Shown piece by piece: positions 1-10,801 of a stretch of DNA of 64,000 nucleotides; within the stretch, counting starts at the first letter, position 1, and every line of letters begins with the position of its first letter. The stretch lies in assembly GCA_009760855.2 (NCBI GenBank), contig WPIO01000018.1, positions 126,001-190,000 of the forward strand. Reading direction: 5' to 3'. The DNA comes from Cristatella mucedo. Its lineage: Eukaryota; Bryozoa; Phylactolaemata; Cristatellidae. The notes under the pieces were generated by a model, which was not told the DNA's origin, searched no databases, and worked only from the letters and a program-made list of their open reading frames with translations. Both the position numbers and the translations under genes were made by a program.

Positions 1-590
1 GCAGTGTCAGCATGCATAAGCACGTAAAGGAAGAATAAGCAGGGAACCACTAAATGCTGTGATAAATAGATGCGTCGTTTTTAGCTTCTTTTAAATGTGG
101 TAAGTCACAAGATGTCGTGCCGCCAGTCGGAAGTGAGATCCAGGCATCGGGAGCACACAAACTAAAGGCACAGCCTCCAAAGGATTTGAGATTCGTATGA
201 GGTGTAAGTAAACGGTTCGATTCCGAAAAGCGGGTGGTACGATGCTTAGCCTGGTGGGGGAGTTGATCTGATATGTAGGCTGGAGATAAAGGCTGAAGGG
301 ACCTAAAAGTGAGTGACATAATCTTAAAGTCAATGCGTTGCTTCACTGGGAGCCAGTGCAGGTCGGTGAGAAGTGGCGTGATGTGGCATCTACGACGCTC
401 TCGACAGACAAGCCTAGCTGCAGAGTTTTGCACCAGCTGTAAGTGCCTGATTGCACAGGCCGGTAGCAAGCAGTGAGCTACACAAGTCAAGGCGGGATGT
501 CACAAGTGCACGGACCAATTTTAAACGTAACATCCCTGTTAAACAAGCCAGAATTCTAGCATTGTTATGTAGCTTAAGCTAGGCAGACAC
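1..590 (-). mobile_element. LINE A 3' fragment, cut by window edge
   Basis: Minus-strand reading gives the C-terminal region of LINE family A after the RT domain, with recognisable blocks such as [17 protein letters not shown] and [14 protein letters not shown]. These blocks recur in other copies at 5, 34, 37 and 60 kb. The ORF spans roughly 50-490 and carries substitutions but few breaks. The 3' UTR runs off the left edge. The outer boundary near 590 is approximate. Confidence 0.85.
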
Positions 591-984
591 ACGTATGACT
601 ATATGTGCACAGGTGACCTTAATCCGGCTAGCTTAGCATGTTTTTGTGGCCATAAGTACTAGAACTAATGTTGTTGGGGGAGGCCGAGGCCTCGTGTCAC
701 ACCGCGGTCGTGTGACGCCACCCGGCTACCGATGGGATTGGAACCTTAAGAACTTGTTAACGCAGCTGATTGTAAAGTTGGTTTCACCTGAGCAACACAG
801 GCCAGCGTCCTTGTTTGACCGGCTGGCTACTGGCACAGGTTGGCAATGAGGCAGCTGCAGCGGCCTTGACCTAGCTCTGAGCTCCGGGCCACCATCAGCG
901 GCCATGGCGGCCAGATCAAAACGTGGCTCTGGTCTAAGGAAGCTCTCGTACGGTCTATCGCTCTTGTAATCGTTCATTTGCTTC

Positions 985-1725
985 TACAGCTGGCCGTCAC
1001 GTCCGGTCCCTATCCAAGATTAGGAGCTGTCTCCCACAGTTGCTTGTAAAAAATTTAACTAGCTCCTTAGTTCTGTCTCAGCTTGATTATTGTAATTCCC
1101 TTTTGGCTGGGCTGCCAAAGAAAGCTATAAGGCCACTGCAGCGGACTATGAACATGGCTGCAAGGCTAGTCTTCAAGTCCCAGCGGTTTGAGCACGTGTC
1201 TCCTTTGCTGAAAGAGCTAGGATGGTTGCCGGTTGAGCCACGGATACAAAGTTCTTACGCTGGCCCACAACGCCCGCCACGGCTTAGCTCCTTCGTACCT
1301 AGCTGAACTGCTGCATCAGTTCCAGCCTGTTCGCGCCCACCGGTCCTCTGTGGACAATAAATTAGCTGTCCCATTCCTTCGCTTACAGGCCGTTGGCGAT
1401 AGAAGCTTTAGCTCTGCAGGTCCTAGGCTGTGGAACTCGCTTCCACAATTCTTACGCAACGACATCTACTCTCCTACTGCCGACTATGGCTCATCCTTTT
1501 CAGTGGTTCTGAGCTGCTACTTCCATGCTAATCACTACCTCAACTGCCCTCCTGACTGTGCTATCCTTCCCACTTTCGCTTTGTTGCGTGAGACGAAGTT
1601 TGTTGGCTACCGAATGCGTACCGAAAGCCGCTTAGGCTGTGAGTGCGCTATACAAAACTCTCCTGCGTAACACTCACGTGGTCTTTATGACTTTGTTGAG
1701 TTACAGACGGAGATACATTACATTT
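985..1725 (+). mobile_element. LINE B 3' fragment
   Basis: The post-RT C-terminal region of LINE family B is present, with [19 protein letters not shown] and [17 protein letters not shown] blocks. It matches the copies at 8.0-9.6 kb (+) and 13.5-14.5 kb (-). A frameshift near 1240-1250 splits the reading into two frames. The 3' end reads GAGTTACAGACGGAGATACA, the family's terminal motif. It is 5'-truncated and dead. Confidence 0.85.
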
Positions 1726-2097
1726 GCTGTGATGGATTTCTCGTAGCGTTCAGTAACGTCTAGCTCAGCTAGTAAGGCCAACGCAGCCACGACTGTAATC
1801 GCGTCATAACGCAGCCGCGATTGTAGTGCTCGCCGCTGCCGCCGCTCCGTCGCGTCGGCATTAGCGTCAGCAGCGGCGGCCATGGCTCGCTCCGCGCCGC
1901 GCTCCGCCTCCTCCGCCTGCTCGTGCTCCGCTCTGGTTCGGCTTTGTGGCAAGCTGCTCGCTCGGTAACGTCCAAAGGTCGTAGGCTCGAGCCGTGCGGC
2001 GTGCGCTGCAAAGCGCCCGGATCACGTTCTCCGAAGAGGCCCCCGTGTAAAGAATGAGGAATTTGTTTATTTGTGGCAGTCGCTCGTCCAGCTGCGG

Positions 2098-2200
<103 letters not shown>

Positions 2201-2319
2201 GGCGAGCTCGCGTGGCTACGCTGAAAGCGTGCGTCGCAAGGCCCGGCGTCGCAGGGCGCCACGTGCTGACCACGTGTCCGATAGTCTGATGAATGTCGTT
2301 CGCCTTGGCTGCTTTCCAG

Positions 2320-2733
2320 AAGTTTTCGACACCAAACTCTAGTTCCCGGGCAGCAAGTGACGTCATGCCGTCTTCGGATCAGGCGCACTGCATAGCGGCC
2401 ATATCGTGCGCCAATTCCACCGACGATGCCGACTGGCGGCCTCGGGTCAGCGAAGACGACGAGGACGACCAGGTCGATTCGGCGGACCTCGTGACTCTGC
2501 TGCCGCTCCAGCCGACTCTGCACGCGGCGCGGGGCCGCCTCGGGACCGTCTCGGCGCGTCTCTTTCCGCCGCCGCCGCCCCTCTCGTACGGCGCGCAGCA
2601 ACGTGCGCTTGAAAAGCGGCCGAGGTACACGAGAAGGCCGCTCAGCCCGCCGCCGCCGCCGGCGAGCGCAGCCGCCGTCGCCGCCGCAGCGCTCGCTCCG
2701 GTTCGAGTCTTCAGTCGCGCACGAGTCTGCGAG
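2320..2733 (+). CDS. candidate internal exon, unrecognised acidic/proline-rich protein
   Basis: A pyrimidine-rich stretch ending CTTTCCAG at 2312-2319 could be a 3' splice site. From there the frame stays open for 138 codons to a possible donor (GAG|GTGACG) at 2734, entering and leaving in phase 0. The translation has a mixed, protein-like composition: Ser/Asp-rich near the start, an acidic SEDDEDDQVDSADL run, then proline runs (LFPPPPPLSYG, PLSPPPPP). Several other frames on both strands are also open because the DNA is so GC-rich, including a 616-codon minus-strand frame, so openness alone proves little. I do not recognise a family. Partner exons were not found, and the frame could equally run on to a stop at 3060. 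Confidence 0.25.
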
Positions 2734-4059
2734 GTGACGGGAACTGGCCTCCGTCCTGCAACGGCGGCGGCCTCGGCGGTGACGCCGAGGCGGCCGCCGT
2801 TGCAGTCGCCTGTCGCCGCGTGGCGCAATTTTCCGAGCCAGCCGGCGGCGGCAGCGCGCAGCCGCTGCTGCGCGGCGAGAAACCGCGGCGAGACGAATTA
2901 CGGCATCCGGTTCAGCCGCTCGCGGGCGGCTGCTTCCGCTTCCGCTCACGCCCAACCTCGCGCCGCCGGCGGCGCCGCCGCCGTCTCGAGCTCGGTGGGA
3001 AGGCTTCGGTACGTCGGCGCCGTCGCGGGCATCGCTAAAACACTGCACGCCAGAGGCTGAACAGAGGCTCGAGTCGCCGACAGCGGCCACGGGCTCCGGA
3101 GTACCAAGCGCGGCGGGGGGGGGTAGGGGGAGGGCGGCGGTTGGTTGCAAGATCCGGGCTGGCCGTGGGACGCGGCCAGCAGGAAGTTCCGGCTGCGATT
3201 GAAGATCGCTTTTCGCGAGCGTCGATCCGGCGGCGGCTGTGGCGGAGGTGGAGGCTGTGGCGAGCTCTGAAATCGCACAGCGCCCCGCCAAGTGCCGACA
3301 AGCTCTAGCGAAGCCGCATCCGACACGACTGACAAACAGAAAACAGCCGCTCCACCGTGCACCAATGGCGGCGCGCAGCCGGCGGTGGCGACCGACTACG
3401 CGAGCGACGACAGGCGATAGCGCGACGCGAGCATGAGCACTGCGACGCCCGACTAGCGTAACTGCCTCGAGGCCGCGAAGCTCGCTCGCTGGCGCGCTGC
3501 CAGGAAGCGCTCTCCGAGGAGGCCCGAGGAATGCCGTCATCGCTCGGGGGAAGAATTCCAATGCTCGGCTGGAATGCGGCGGCGACCACGGCGCGCTCAA
3601 GAGCCTTTCGCGATCGGGGACACGCACGGCAGGTCGCGCGATAGCTTGGCCGCCCGGAGCTAAGCTTGCGAAGAAAACGCCGCAGCGCCCTGCGGCGCGA
3701 GAGCGGCGACTTTTCATTTGAATTGGCGCGCGCGCGCGAGCCAGACCTTGACGCCCTCCGCCGGCGTCGCGTCCTCCTCGGGCTTTGCCGCCAGCGCTAG
3801 CGAGCGAGAAACATGCGCGGCCTGCGTCTTACGATTCGCCGCCGCCGCCGGACGAGGATGCAGGCCGGCGCCTCGCGGCACGACGCAATGGCTGAGTTCG
3901 GCGCAGGATCGCGTGGACTGCCGCACCTCGTGCTTAGCACGGAGAGTAACGCGCCGAGTAACGCGCTCTACTAAAAGGAAGAGCTCCATCGCTGCCGTGC
4001 AATCAGCTGCTTGTCTCGCTTCAAGTGCCTAAAGTGCAAATCCTATGTGGAGACTGCGC
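2734..4059. other. CpG-rich unassigned segment
   Basis: Strongly GC- and CpG-rich, resembling a CpG island or promoter region. Open frames exist on both strands, but none shows a convincing start, splice pair or recognisable protein. It may hold first exons or a promoter; nothing specific can be supported. Confidence 0.4.
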
Positions 4060-4385
4060 CTTTAGTTCGTATTCTCCCTAAGCGTGGAATTCACTTACCA
4101 CTGACGTCTCGACACCCCTGACTGGACGACGTTTAAGAAGAAGCCAAAAACGCACCTGTTTCTCGCAGCATGCGGTGGGTGCTAGTGATTGTCCTCTTGT
4201 GTGCTCGTGCGTGCTGAAAATGTGCATGTTACACCCCACCATATTATGCTCGTTGACGTTGTCTACGTTACCGCCAACCATACGATCATGCATCCTTTCG
4301 AGCAGCTGTGAAGTGCCTAGAAAGATATTAAGTTCTCAATGGGCGCTTTCCAAATGTATTATTATTATTGTTATTATCATTACAT
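4060..4385 (+). mobile_element. LINE A 3' end
   Basis: Degenerate end of the LINE A ORF, then its 3' UTR with the repeated TGTGCATG-type words. The terminal hairpin region is AAGTGCCTAGAAAGATATTA...GGGCGCTTT, followed by an ATTATTATT tail near 4360-4382. Confidence 0.8.
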
Positions 4386-4624
4386 TTGTCTCGTCATGCT
4401 ATGCAATCTACAGAGGAGAGGCGCTGCAACCCTTAAAACCGGTCGGAAAAACCGTGCCGACGGCTATGATTGGGTGCTTTGGTAAGGTCAAGGTTTCAAC
4501 ACATTGGAGCGCTCGGAACTGTCAAAATATTTCAGGCATGTTTAAAAGATTCGAGCCTCCTTTCAGGAAATTATGGCAAGGAACCTTTTAAGGTCATACT
4601 ATTTTCAGTCATGCCCTGAACTGG

Positions 4625-5352
4625 ATAATAATAACACGTTTGTATAGCGCCTGAATGTAATCTTTTCTAGGCATTTTACAGACGCTGTAAAGGAAGCATC
4701 GACATCTGGTTTGTGGTAGAATGCACAGTGTCAACAAGCTTACATAGTTAGAGGTGACATGCAAAAGGTCAGCATGCAAATATGTTTAGTGGCAGCATGC
4801 ACAGAGTCAGAAAGCATTAGCACGCAAAGGACGAGTCACGAGAACCCGTTAATTGCTGCCACAAAACGACGCATTTTCAGCTTTTTTCTCAATGTCACAA
4901 ACTCAACGGACGTCGTGACGTCAGTCGGGAGTGAGTACCAGACTTCGGGAGCGTACAAACTAAAGGCGCTGTCACCAAAGGATTTGAGGTTCGCACGAGG
5001 TATTGGTAAACTGTTGGATTCCGAAAAGCGGGTGGTACGATGCTTGGCCTGGTGGGGGAGAAGATCTGAGAGGTAGGCTGGAGCCAAAAAATAAAGTGAC
5101 CTAAAAGTGAGCGAAAAAACCTTGAAGTCAATCCGTTGCTTGACTGGTAGCCAGTGCAGGTCGGCGAGAAGTGGTGTGATGTGGCAACTGTGGCGCTCGC
5201 AACAGACAAGCCTAGCTGCTGAATTTTGCACCAGCTGCAATCGCCTGATTGCACATGCCGGTAGGCCAGCAAGCAGTGTGTTACAGAAGTCAAGACGGGA
5301 TGTCACAAATGCATGGACCAACTTAGACGTGGTATCCTTATCTAAACAAGAC
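4625..5352 (-). mobile_element. LINE A 3' fragment
   Basis: Begins at the left with the reverse complement of the ATT tail and hairpin, then 3' UTR. The ORF C-terminal region follows, open over 4836-5321 (161 codons) with [20 protein letters not shown] and [15 protein letters not shown] blocks. The RT core is missing, so this is a 5'-truncated dead copy. Confidence 0.85.
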
Positions 5353-5419
5353 GACGGTGCCTTGCTGGGAGACGATGCGTGGCCTTGGATGGGAGACGGT
5401 GGGAGACGATGCCTACGAT

Positions 5420-5690
5420 GCGTGGCCCGGTGGGAGATAAGTTCTGACAGGTGCGTTGGTGCCAGAGAATAAAGGGACCTAAAGGTAAGTTACAAAACCT
5501 TGAAGTCGACGCGCTGCTTGATTGGGAGCCAGTGCAGGTCGGCGAGAAGAGGTGTGATGTGGCAACTGTGACGCTTGCAACAGACAAGCCTAGCTGCAGA
5601 GGTTTTACTTACTTTATGTGCCTGATTGCTCAGGCCGGTAGACCAGCAAGCAGTGAGTTGCAGAGATCGAGACGATATTTTACAACTAAC
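5420..5690 (-). mobile_element. LINE A fragment, interrupted by TA repeat and SINE2
   Basis: A second minus-strand LINE A C-terminal piece lies directly beside the previous copy. It is broken at 5690 by a TA repeat plus SINE2 and resumes at about 5880-5995 with the upstream part of the same LINE (the reverse of the KIRACLD region). The order shows that SINE2 arrived after the LINE. Confidence 0.75.

Positions 5691-5692
<2 letters not shown>

Positions 5693-5729
<37 letters not shown>
5693..5729. repeat. (TA)n microsatellite
   Basis: About 36 bp of TA dinucleotide at the 3' tail of the adjacent minus-strand SINE2. Confidence 0.9.
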
Positions 5730-5875
5730 CATTTGCATAGCGCTCTACGACAACCCCAATATCTATTTAGGCTTTTCACATATGCCATGGGGCTTGAGCC
5801 CACGACACCGGTCGTCAAATTCGTTCAATTTGACCTTGGTTCAAAGCGAGCACCTTAACCATGGGAACAAACCAG
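5730..5875 (-). mobile_element. SINE2 copy
   Basis: Read on the minus strand, this has a tRNA-like head with a B-box-like GTGGGCTCAAGCC, then a degenerate AGCGCTCTACGACAACC-type version of the LINE A hairpin tail, ending at the TA repeat. It is nested inside a LINE A copy. Confidence 0.7.
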
Positions 5876-5879
5876 CACG

Positions 5880-5995
5880 GCAAATGCATCCATCAATCTG
5901 AATGTAATATTCCTGTCTAAGCCTAAGCAGGCCCGAATTTCAGCCATGTCAAGTAGCTGAAAGTACGCAGAATTTACTGCGGAGCTTATGTGTAA
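5880..5995 (-). mobile_element. LINE A fragment, continuation
   Basis: Continuation of the LINE A copy interrupted by SINE2. It is recognisable from the reversed block for the CCCGAATTT...AGCTGAAAG region shared with the copies at 34.5 and 60.0 kb. Confidence 0.65.
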
Positions 5996-5997
5996 TT

Positions 5998-6428
5998 TAA
6001 TGAAATATACGTCCGTCTGTAATGCCACAAAGTCATGAAGACTACGTGGATGTTACGCAGGAATTTTGTATAGCACACGCACAGCCTAAGCGGCTTTCGG
6101 TACGCATTCGATAGCAAACGGCTTTTATCTCACGCAACAAAGAGAAAGTGGCAAGCATAGCGGAGTCAGGAGAGCAGATGAGGTAGTGAGTAGCATGGAA
6201 GTAGCAGCTCACGACCGCTGACAAGGATGAGCCATAGTCGGCAGCAGGACAGTAGTTGCCGTTGCGTAAGAATTGTGGAAGCGAGTTCCACAGTCTAGGA
6301 CGTGCTGAGCTAAAGGTTCTGTCACCAATGGTCTTTAGGCGGAAGAATGGAACAGCTAATTTATTGTCCATACAGGACCTGAGGGCACGATTAGGAAGCT
6401 GAAACTGGTGCAGCAGTTCAGCTAGGTG
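5998..6428 (-). mobile_element. LINE B 3' end
   Basis: Minus-strand LINE B: terminal GTTACGCAGGAATTTTG-type 3' UTR, then the C-terminal ORF block ([17 protein letters not shown]) open over 6042-6371. It is truncated at about 6428, where a plus-strand LINE A fragment begins without a gap. Confidence 0.8.
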
Positions 6429-6827
6429 TGGAGAAGCTAAGCGATGGGTCTAACTGTTTACCTATACCTCCTAAAAACCTCAAATTCTTTGGAGACACTG
6501 CCATTAGTTCGTATGCTACCAAAGCCTTAAACTCACTCCCAACTTCCGTCACGGTATCCCATGACTTGACCACATTTAAAAGTAAATTAAAAACGCACCT
6601 ATTCATCGCAGCATTTAGTGGGTCCCTGTGATTCGACCTTTATGTGGTTATGCATGCTGACCCTGTGCATGCCACCTCTAAACGTGTCATTCTTGTTGTT
6701 TATTGAGCTTGCCACAACTAACCATTCGATCGTACTTCCCTTGCAGCAAATTTAAAGCGCCTAGAAAGAGATTGAGTTTACTGTGGGTACTTTATCAAAT
6801 GTGTTATTCTTAATACTATTATTATTT
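6429..6827 (+). mobile_element. LINE A 3' end
   Basis: Last part of the LINE A ORF (NLKFFGDTAISSYATKALNS), 3' UTR, terminal hairpin remnant (AAAGCGCCTAGAAAGAGATT) and an ATT-rich tail ending near 6822. Confidence 0.85.
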
Positions 6828-6900
6828 GCGATGCTGACAACCCCCAGCTGTGTTTGTCGTGTGAACAATCGGAATCTGCTGCAGCGACTGAAAAATAGCG
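6828..6900 (+). mobile_element. short LINE B RT fragment
   Basis: A short stretch translates to a degraded version of the LINE B catalytic block (DADNPQLCLS...SESAAATEK), matching the 8.5-kb copy at [10 protein letters not shown]...SESAVATEK. It abuts the LINE A tail and probably marks an older LINE B into which LINE A inserted. Confidence 0.6.
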
Positions 6901-7994
6901 ATCTAGTCCTCAGATGAACGTCCTAGATTTTGATTTATGTAGTTGCCTCTGATTTAGAGAGCACCCCAAGTGCAATTAATGAACTACTCGCCGGCGGCCG
7001 GCAGATTTGGAAACCAAAGCTGTAGTTGCATTAGCCCTTATAAAAAGCGTGCCAGAAGGGGACACTCGCAGTCGATCGAGAGAGAGTGCTCGCGTGGCGG
7101 CTGCAGCCGGTTGATGAATTCCGTCGTATTTGAAACTCTTTGAAGAATTTGAAGTTTTTTCTCCAAAGACTAGAACTAAAGGCCTTTGCAGCAAAACCGC
7201 ACGAGGTTCTGTTGACAAGAGGCGGCGAAACCACGAGCACGGCTAACTGTCCCGTCGGCAGTTTTGTTTTCTTGAAATCTCTGAACGATGGTGACCAGCA
7301 GTGGCTTGCTTCTAGCCGTACGCTGTGCTTGTCGGAACTCTAATCGTCGTAGCCATTGTTGTCCGAGGTTTCGGAGGATGCGGCGAGGTCATAGGTCACC
7401 ATCGCTCACCAAGATTTGAGCCCAATGGCAGTAACCCAGGTTAGCATGGTAACCCCAGTGCAAGCAGACTGCGACAACTACCTGAATATTGGTCCAAATT
7501 ATATGCGAATAGGCTACACATGTAGACCTCGTCGAATTCTATTCGTCGGCAGAAAGACAGCGATTTCGAAAACGATGAGTTTTATTTCGCAAATGCGCAG
7601 CGGCTGACTAGATTCAGGGCAAGGATCCAGGGCTCGATCGCGAAAGTTGAGCCTATTTTTAGAGAAAGAGCTCAAGATTGATGGCTGATTTGACACAACA
7701 GCTGATGCCTTCTTCGGACGCCCCACACAGCGTATCTGCACGCCCGGAGCAGCCTTCTGCAAGGATGCTCTTTCGTTCTGTGACAAGTCTGCGCCATATC
7801 GAATGCCGCCGCCAACGGCGCGCCAATATTGTCGGGATCTACGTCCTCACAATCGGCGATACTACCCAGGCGAGCACTGGCGCCGCGATTCCGGACCACC
7901 TGCATAATCTTTTCAGCTAGCGGGTGGCAATGAAGTTCCCGAGGATTTTTCCAAGAACTTGCACACCGGCTCCATTGCGTTTTTAAGAACATTT
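6900..7994. other. unassigned intergenic segment
   Basis: No recognisable gene or repeat. Short open frames exist on both strands (for example 7140-7343 + and 7672-7992 -), but they lack recognisable domains, splice sites or consistent composition. Confidence 0.3.
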
Positions 7995-9590
7995 TTGCTT
8001 AACGTATCTTATATCGTCAGTATAGCCGTTCTTATCAAAGATTCTTGAAAAAATTGTTGCTAAGCAGCTAGTTGAACATATTGAAAATAATGGAATGTCA
8101 GAAACATTTCAATCAGGGTTCAAGAGGCAGCACTCTACTGAAACTGCTCTCCTCCGTGTTAACAATGACATTCTACGTGGCAACGACGACGGGAATGGCA
8201 CTGCCCTAGCTCTGCTAGATCTGTCTGCTGCCTTCGACACCATTGATCACGAAGTTCTGCTTGAACGACTGAGAACAGCGATCGGTCTGGCAGACGATGC
8301 ACTGGCGTGGTTTAGATCGTACTTGTCTGATCGTGTTCAATCCGCGTCGTGTGGGGGTCAGGTCTCACACATGAGAAGGGTCACCTGTGGAGTCCCTCAA
8401 GGGTCTGTACTTGGTCCCTTGCTGTTCTCTATTTATACGCAACCTCTGGGAAAAGTGATTAAGGCCCATGGAATAGGATATCACTTCTATGCTGATGATA
8501 CTCAGTTGTATTTGTCATTTGAACCGTCGGAATCTGCTGTAGCAACTGAGAAACTGAATGCTTGCCTTGCCGATATTCGATCCTGGATGTCGGAAAACTT
8601 CCTGAAATTAAATGACGATAAAACCGAACTGCTGCTCATAGGACACCCTAAGCGTGTGGCTGGATTAAAAGGCTTTGCTGTTCTAATAGGTGATGCTATT
8701 GTGCGACCTTCACCACGTGCTTGTAATCTAGGTGTCGTGTTCGACAGCTGCCTCAATTTCAAAAGCTTCATTCAGAAGACTGTCTCTAAAGCTAGCCATC
8801 ACGTCCGATCCCTATCCAAGATTAGAAGCTGTCTCCCACAGTGGCTTGTAAAAAATTTAACTAGCTCTTTAGTTCTGTCTCGGCTTGATTATTGTAATTC
8901 CCTTTTGGCTGGGCTACCAAAGAAAGCTATTATGCCACTACAGCGGACTATGAACATGGCTGCAAGGCTGGTCTTCAAGTCCCAGCGGTTTGAGCACGTG
9001 TCACCTTTGCTGAAAGAGCTAGGATGGTTGCCGGTTGAGCAAGGATACAGAGCAAAGTTCTTACGCTGACCCACAAGGCCCGCCACGGCTTGACTCCTCC
9101 GTACCTAGCTGAACTGCGGCATCAGTTTCAGCGTGTTCGCGCCCTCAGGTCCTGTGTGGACAATGAATTAGCTGTCCCATTCCTCCGCTTAAAGACAGTT
9201 GGCGACAGAAGCTTTAGCTCTGCAGGTCCTAGACCGTGGAACTCGCTTCCACAATTCTTACACTAAGCGCCTAGAAAGAGATTAAGTTCTCTGAGGGCGC
9301 TTTATCAAGTGCAATATTATTACACAACGACAACTACTCTCGAGCTGCCGACTATGGCACATCTTTTTCAGCGGTCCTGAACTGCTACTTCTATGCTACT
9401 TTCTACCTCAACTGCTCTCCTGACTCTGCTATGCTTCCCACTTTCTCTTTGTTGCGTGAGACGAAGTCTGTTGGCTACCGAATGCGTACCGAAAGCCGCT
9501 TAGGCTGTGAGTGCGCTATACAAAACTCTCCTGCGTAACACCCACATGGTCTTTACGACTTTGTGGAGTTACTGACGGAGATACATGACA
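7995..9590 (+). mobile_element. LINE B, longest copy, RT domain
   Basis: The best-preserved LINE B. The open frame at 8095-9069 (324 codons) carries reverse transcriptase motif A ([13 protein letters not shown], near residue 46), motif B ([13 protein letters not shown], near 100) and the catalytic FYADDTQLY (near 131). The LKLNDDK block and the start of the C-terminal region follow. Sequence upstream of 8095 still encodes PFLSKILEKIVAK in frame, so the annotated ATG is internal. A frameshift after WLPVEQ ends the frame early; the C-terminal part continues in other frames to the terminal motif near 9580. No endonuclease domain is present. This is a CR1/L2-type non-LTR element by its RT motifs; the exact clade is not determined. 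A 56-bp insert at 9264-9319 interrupts it. Confidence 0.9.
9264..9319 (+). mobile_element. hairpin-only LINE A insertion with TSD
   Basis: The insert contains only the LINE A 3' hairpin and a short tail (TAAGCGCC ... GGGCGCTTTATCAAG ... AATATTA). It is flanked by TTACAC at 9258-9263 and again at 9320-9325. Sister LINE B copies read TTCTTACGCAACGAC without a break at this point, so the empty site is known. Confidence 0.85.
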
Positions 9591-10588
9591 TGACATAGCC
9601 AACCATAGCGTGCATCCTTTCATTGAGATCTTGCGCACAAAGCTCTTCAGATTGCTTCGACGCGATTCTGACGGTGGTGCTGCTTCTGAATCAGGTCAAC
9701 GGCGTTTTCGACTTAGCAAGGCTATACTTTTATTTTAGAGCAGCTATCCGCAAATTAAATAATTAATTGCGATTCTACTCGCGGAAATTCGATAACCCGG
9801 GTTACTGCCGTCGGGCTCATTCTACAAGAGCTACGAAGTCAAGGCGGCGCGGAGCGGCATGGGGCGGAGCGGCACGGGGCGGAAGCGGCACGGGCAGAAC
9901 TTCCGCTTCTTCCGCCTGGCTGGCCACACTCGATAGCTGGCCAGCCGATCGCCTCTATCTTGTGCGCATCGTAGCTGTTCGGGTCATTCTAAGTTGAGCG
10001 GTTTAGTTTAGTTTTAGTTGAGCATAATCAAAGTTCAGCGTGCTTTAGGTTCTCATTCTTCCGGCGTTCGCTTGCTAGCGCGAACCGCGCGCGCGGCTGC
10101 CTCGCGCTCAGGCCGAATGGGAAAACGCGTCAGCGTCGTCGTCGCGAAACGGCGGCGGTGGCGGCGGAGCGAGCGGCTCGAGCCGCGGCCGCCGTATTTC
10201 CTTTTTTTTCGCCGCTGCCGCAAAAACGTGAAAAGAAATCCAGGCAAGTCGCGCTCGTGAGACACCATCGACGCCGCATTGAACCTGCGTGTCTGGGTTC
10301 GCGTCCGTGGATTCGCGTGCGACCATTCGAATCGATGCGCCAACAGCACGCTGGCAAAAGTGGCAGCGTCGAACGCCGCGCTCGCGGTAGGGCAAAGAAT
10401 GTTTGAGCGCGCTCGCGCGCGCGCCAGCACGAAGCAGTTCCCGCGGAAGATCGAGGCAGCACCCTGAGGCGCGCGAGCCACAGCCGAGCCGCCGAGCGAC
10501 TCGCTTTGGCGCGACACCGCCTGGCCGAGGAAGCTCTTGCCGGCGGCTGCACGCTCACCGCGCCGCCACCGCCGCCGCAGCTTTAATC
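9591..10588. other. 3' flank of the minus-strand gene
   Basis: GC- and CpG-rich in its right half (10.05-10.59 kb), AT-richer to the left. It probably includes the 3' UTR of the minus-strand gene. A minus-strand AATAAA lies at 9729-9734, about 850 bp past the stop; whether it is used as a poly(A) signal cannot be told. Open frames here look like artefacts of base composition. Confidence 0.35.
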
Positions 10589-10801
10589 TCACTCCGTTTG
10601 GACGCTGGTCAGGGCAAATATGTCGTCGCTATCCAGCAGGCTGAGCTCAGACTCGGCGGCAGACGCCGCGCTGGCGCGGTGCCGCGGCAGCGGCGGCGCC
10701 GCCGTCGCCTTGGGCTCTGCCCGTTGTTCGCGCCTACCGTTGTCGGCCGCGCGGGCCTTGTTCGCCGCGTCTTCGACCACGGTCTCTGGCGTCTCCGAAC
10801 C
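10589..10801 (-). CDS. exon 3 (terminal) of the coiled-coil gene
   Basis: Acceptor TCTTCGCTCGCAG|GGTTC, 71 codons including stop, phase 0 in. It encodes [19 protein letters not shown] at its start and the acidic end [16 protein letters not shown]. Its mixed composition contrasts with the surrounding CpG-driven open frames. Confidence 0.65.
   Translation of the reverse strand, partial: GSETPETVVEDAANKARAADNGRREQRAEPKATAAPPLPRHRASAASAAESELSLLDSDDIFALTSVQTE

Noticed and set aside
10053-10592. 179-codon minus-strand frame after the coiled-coil gene
   Set aside because: Lies 3' of the gene's stop, has no splice support and looks like CpG-driven openness.
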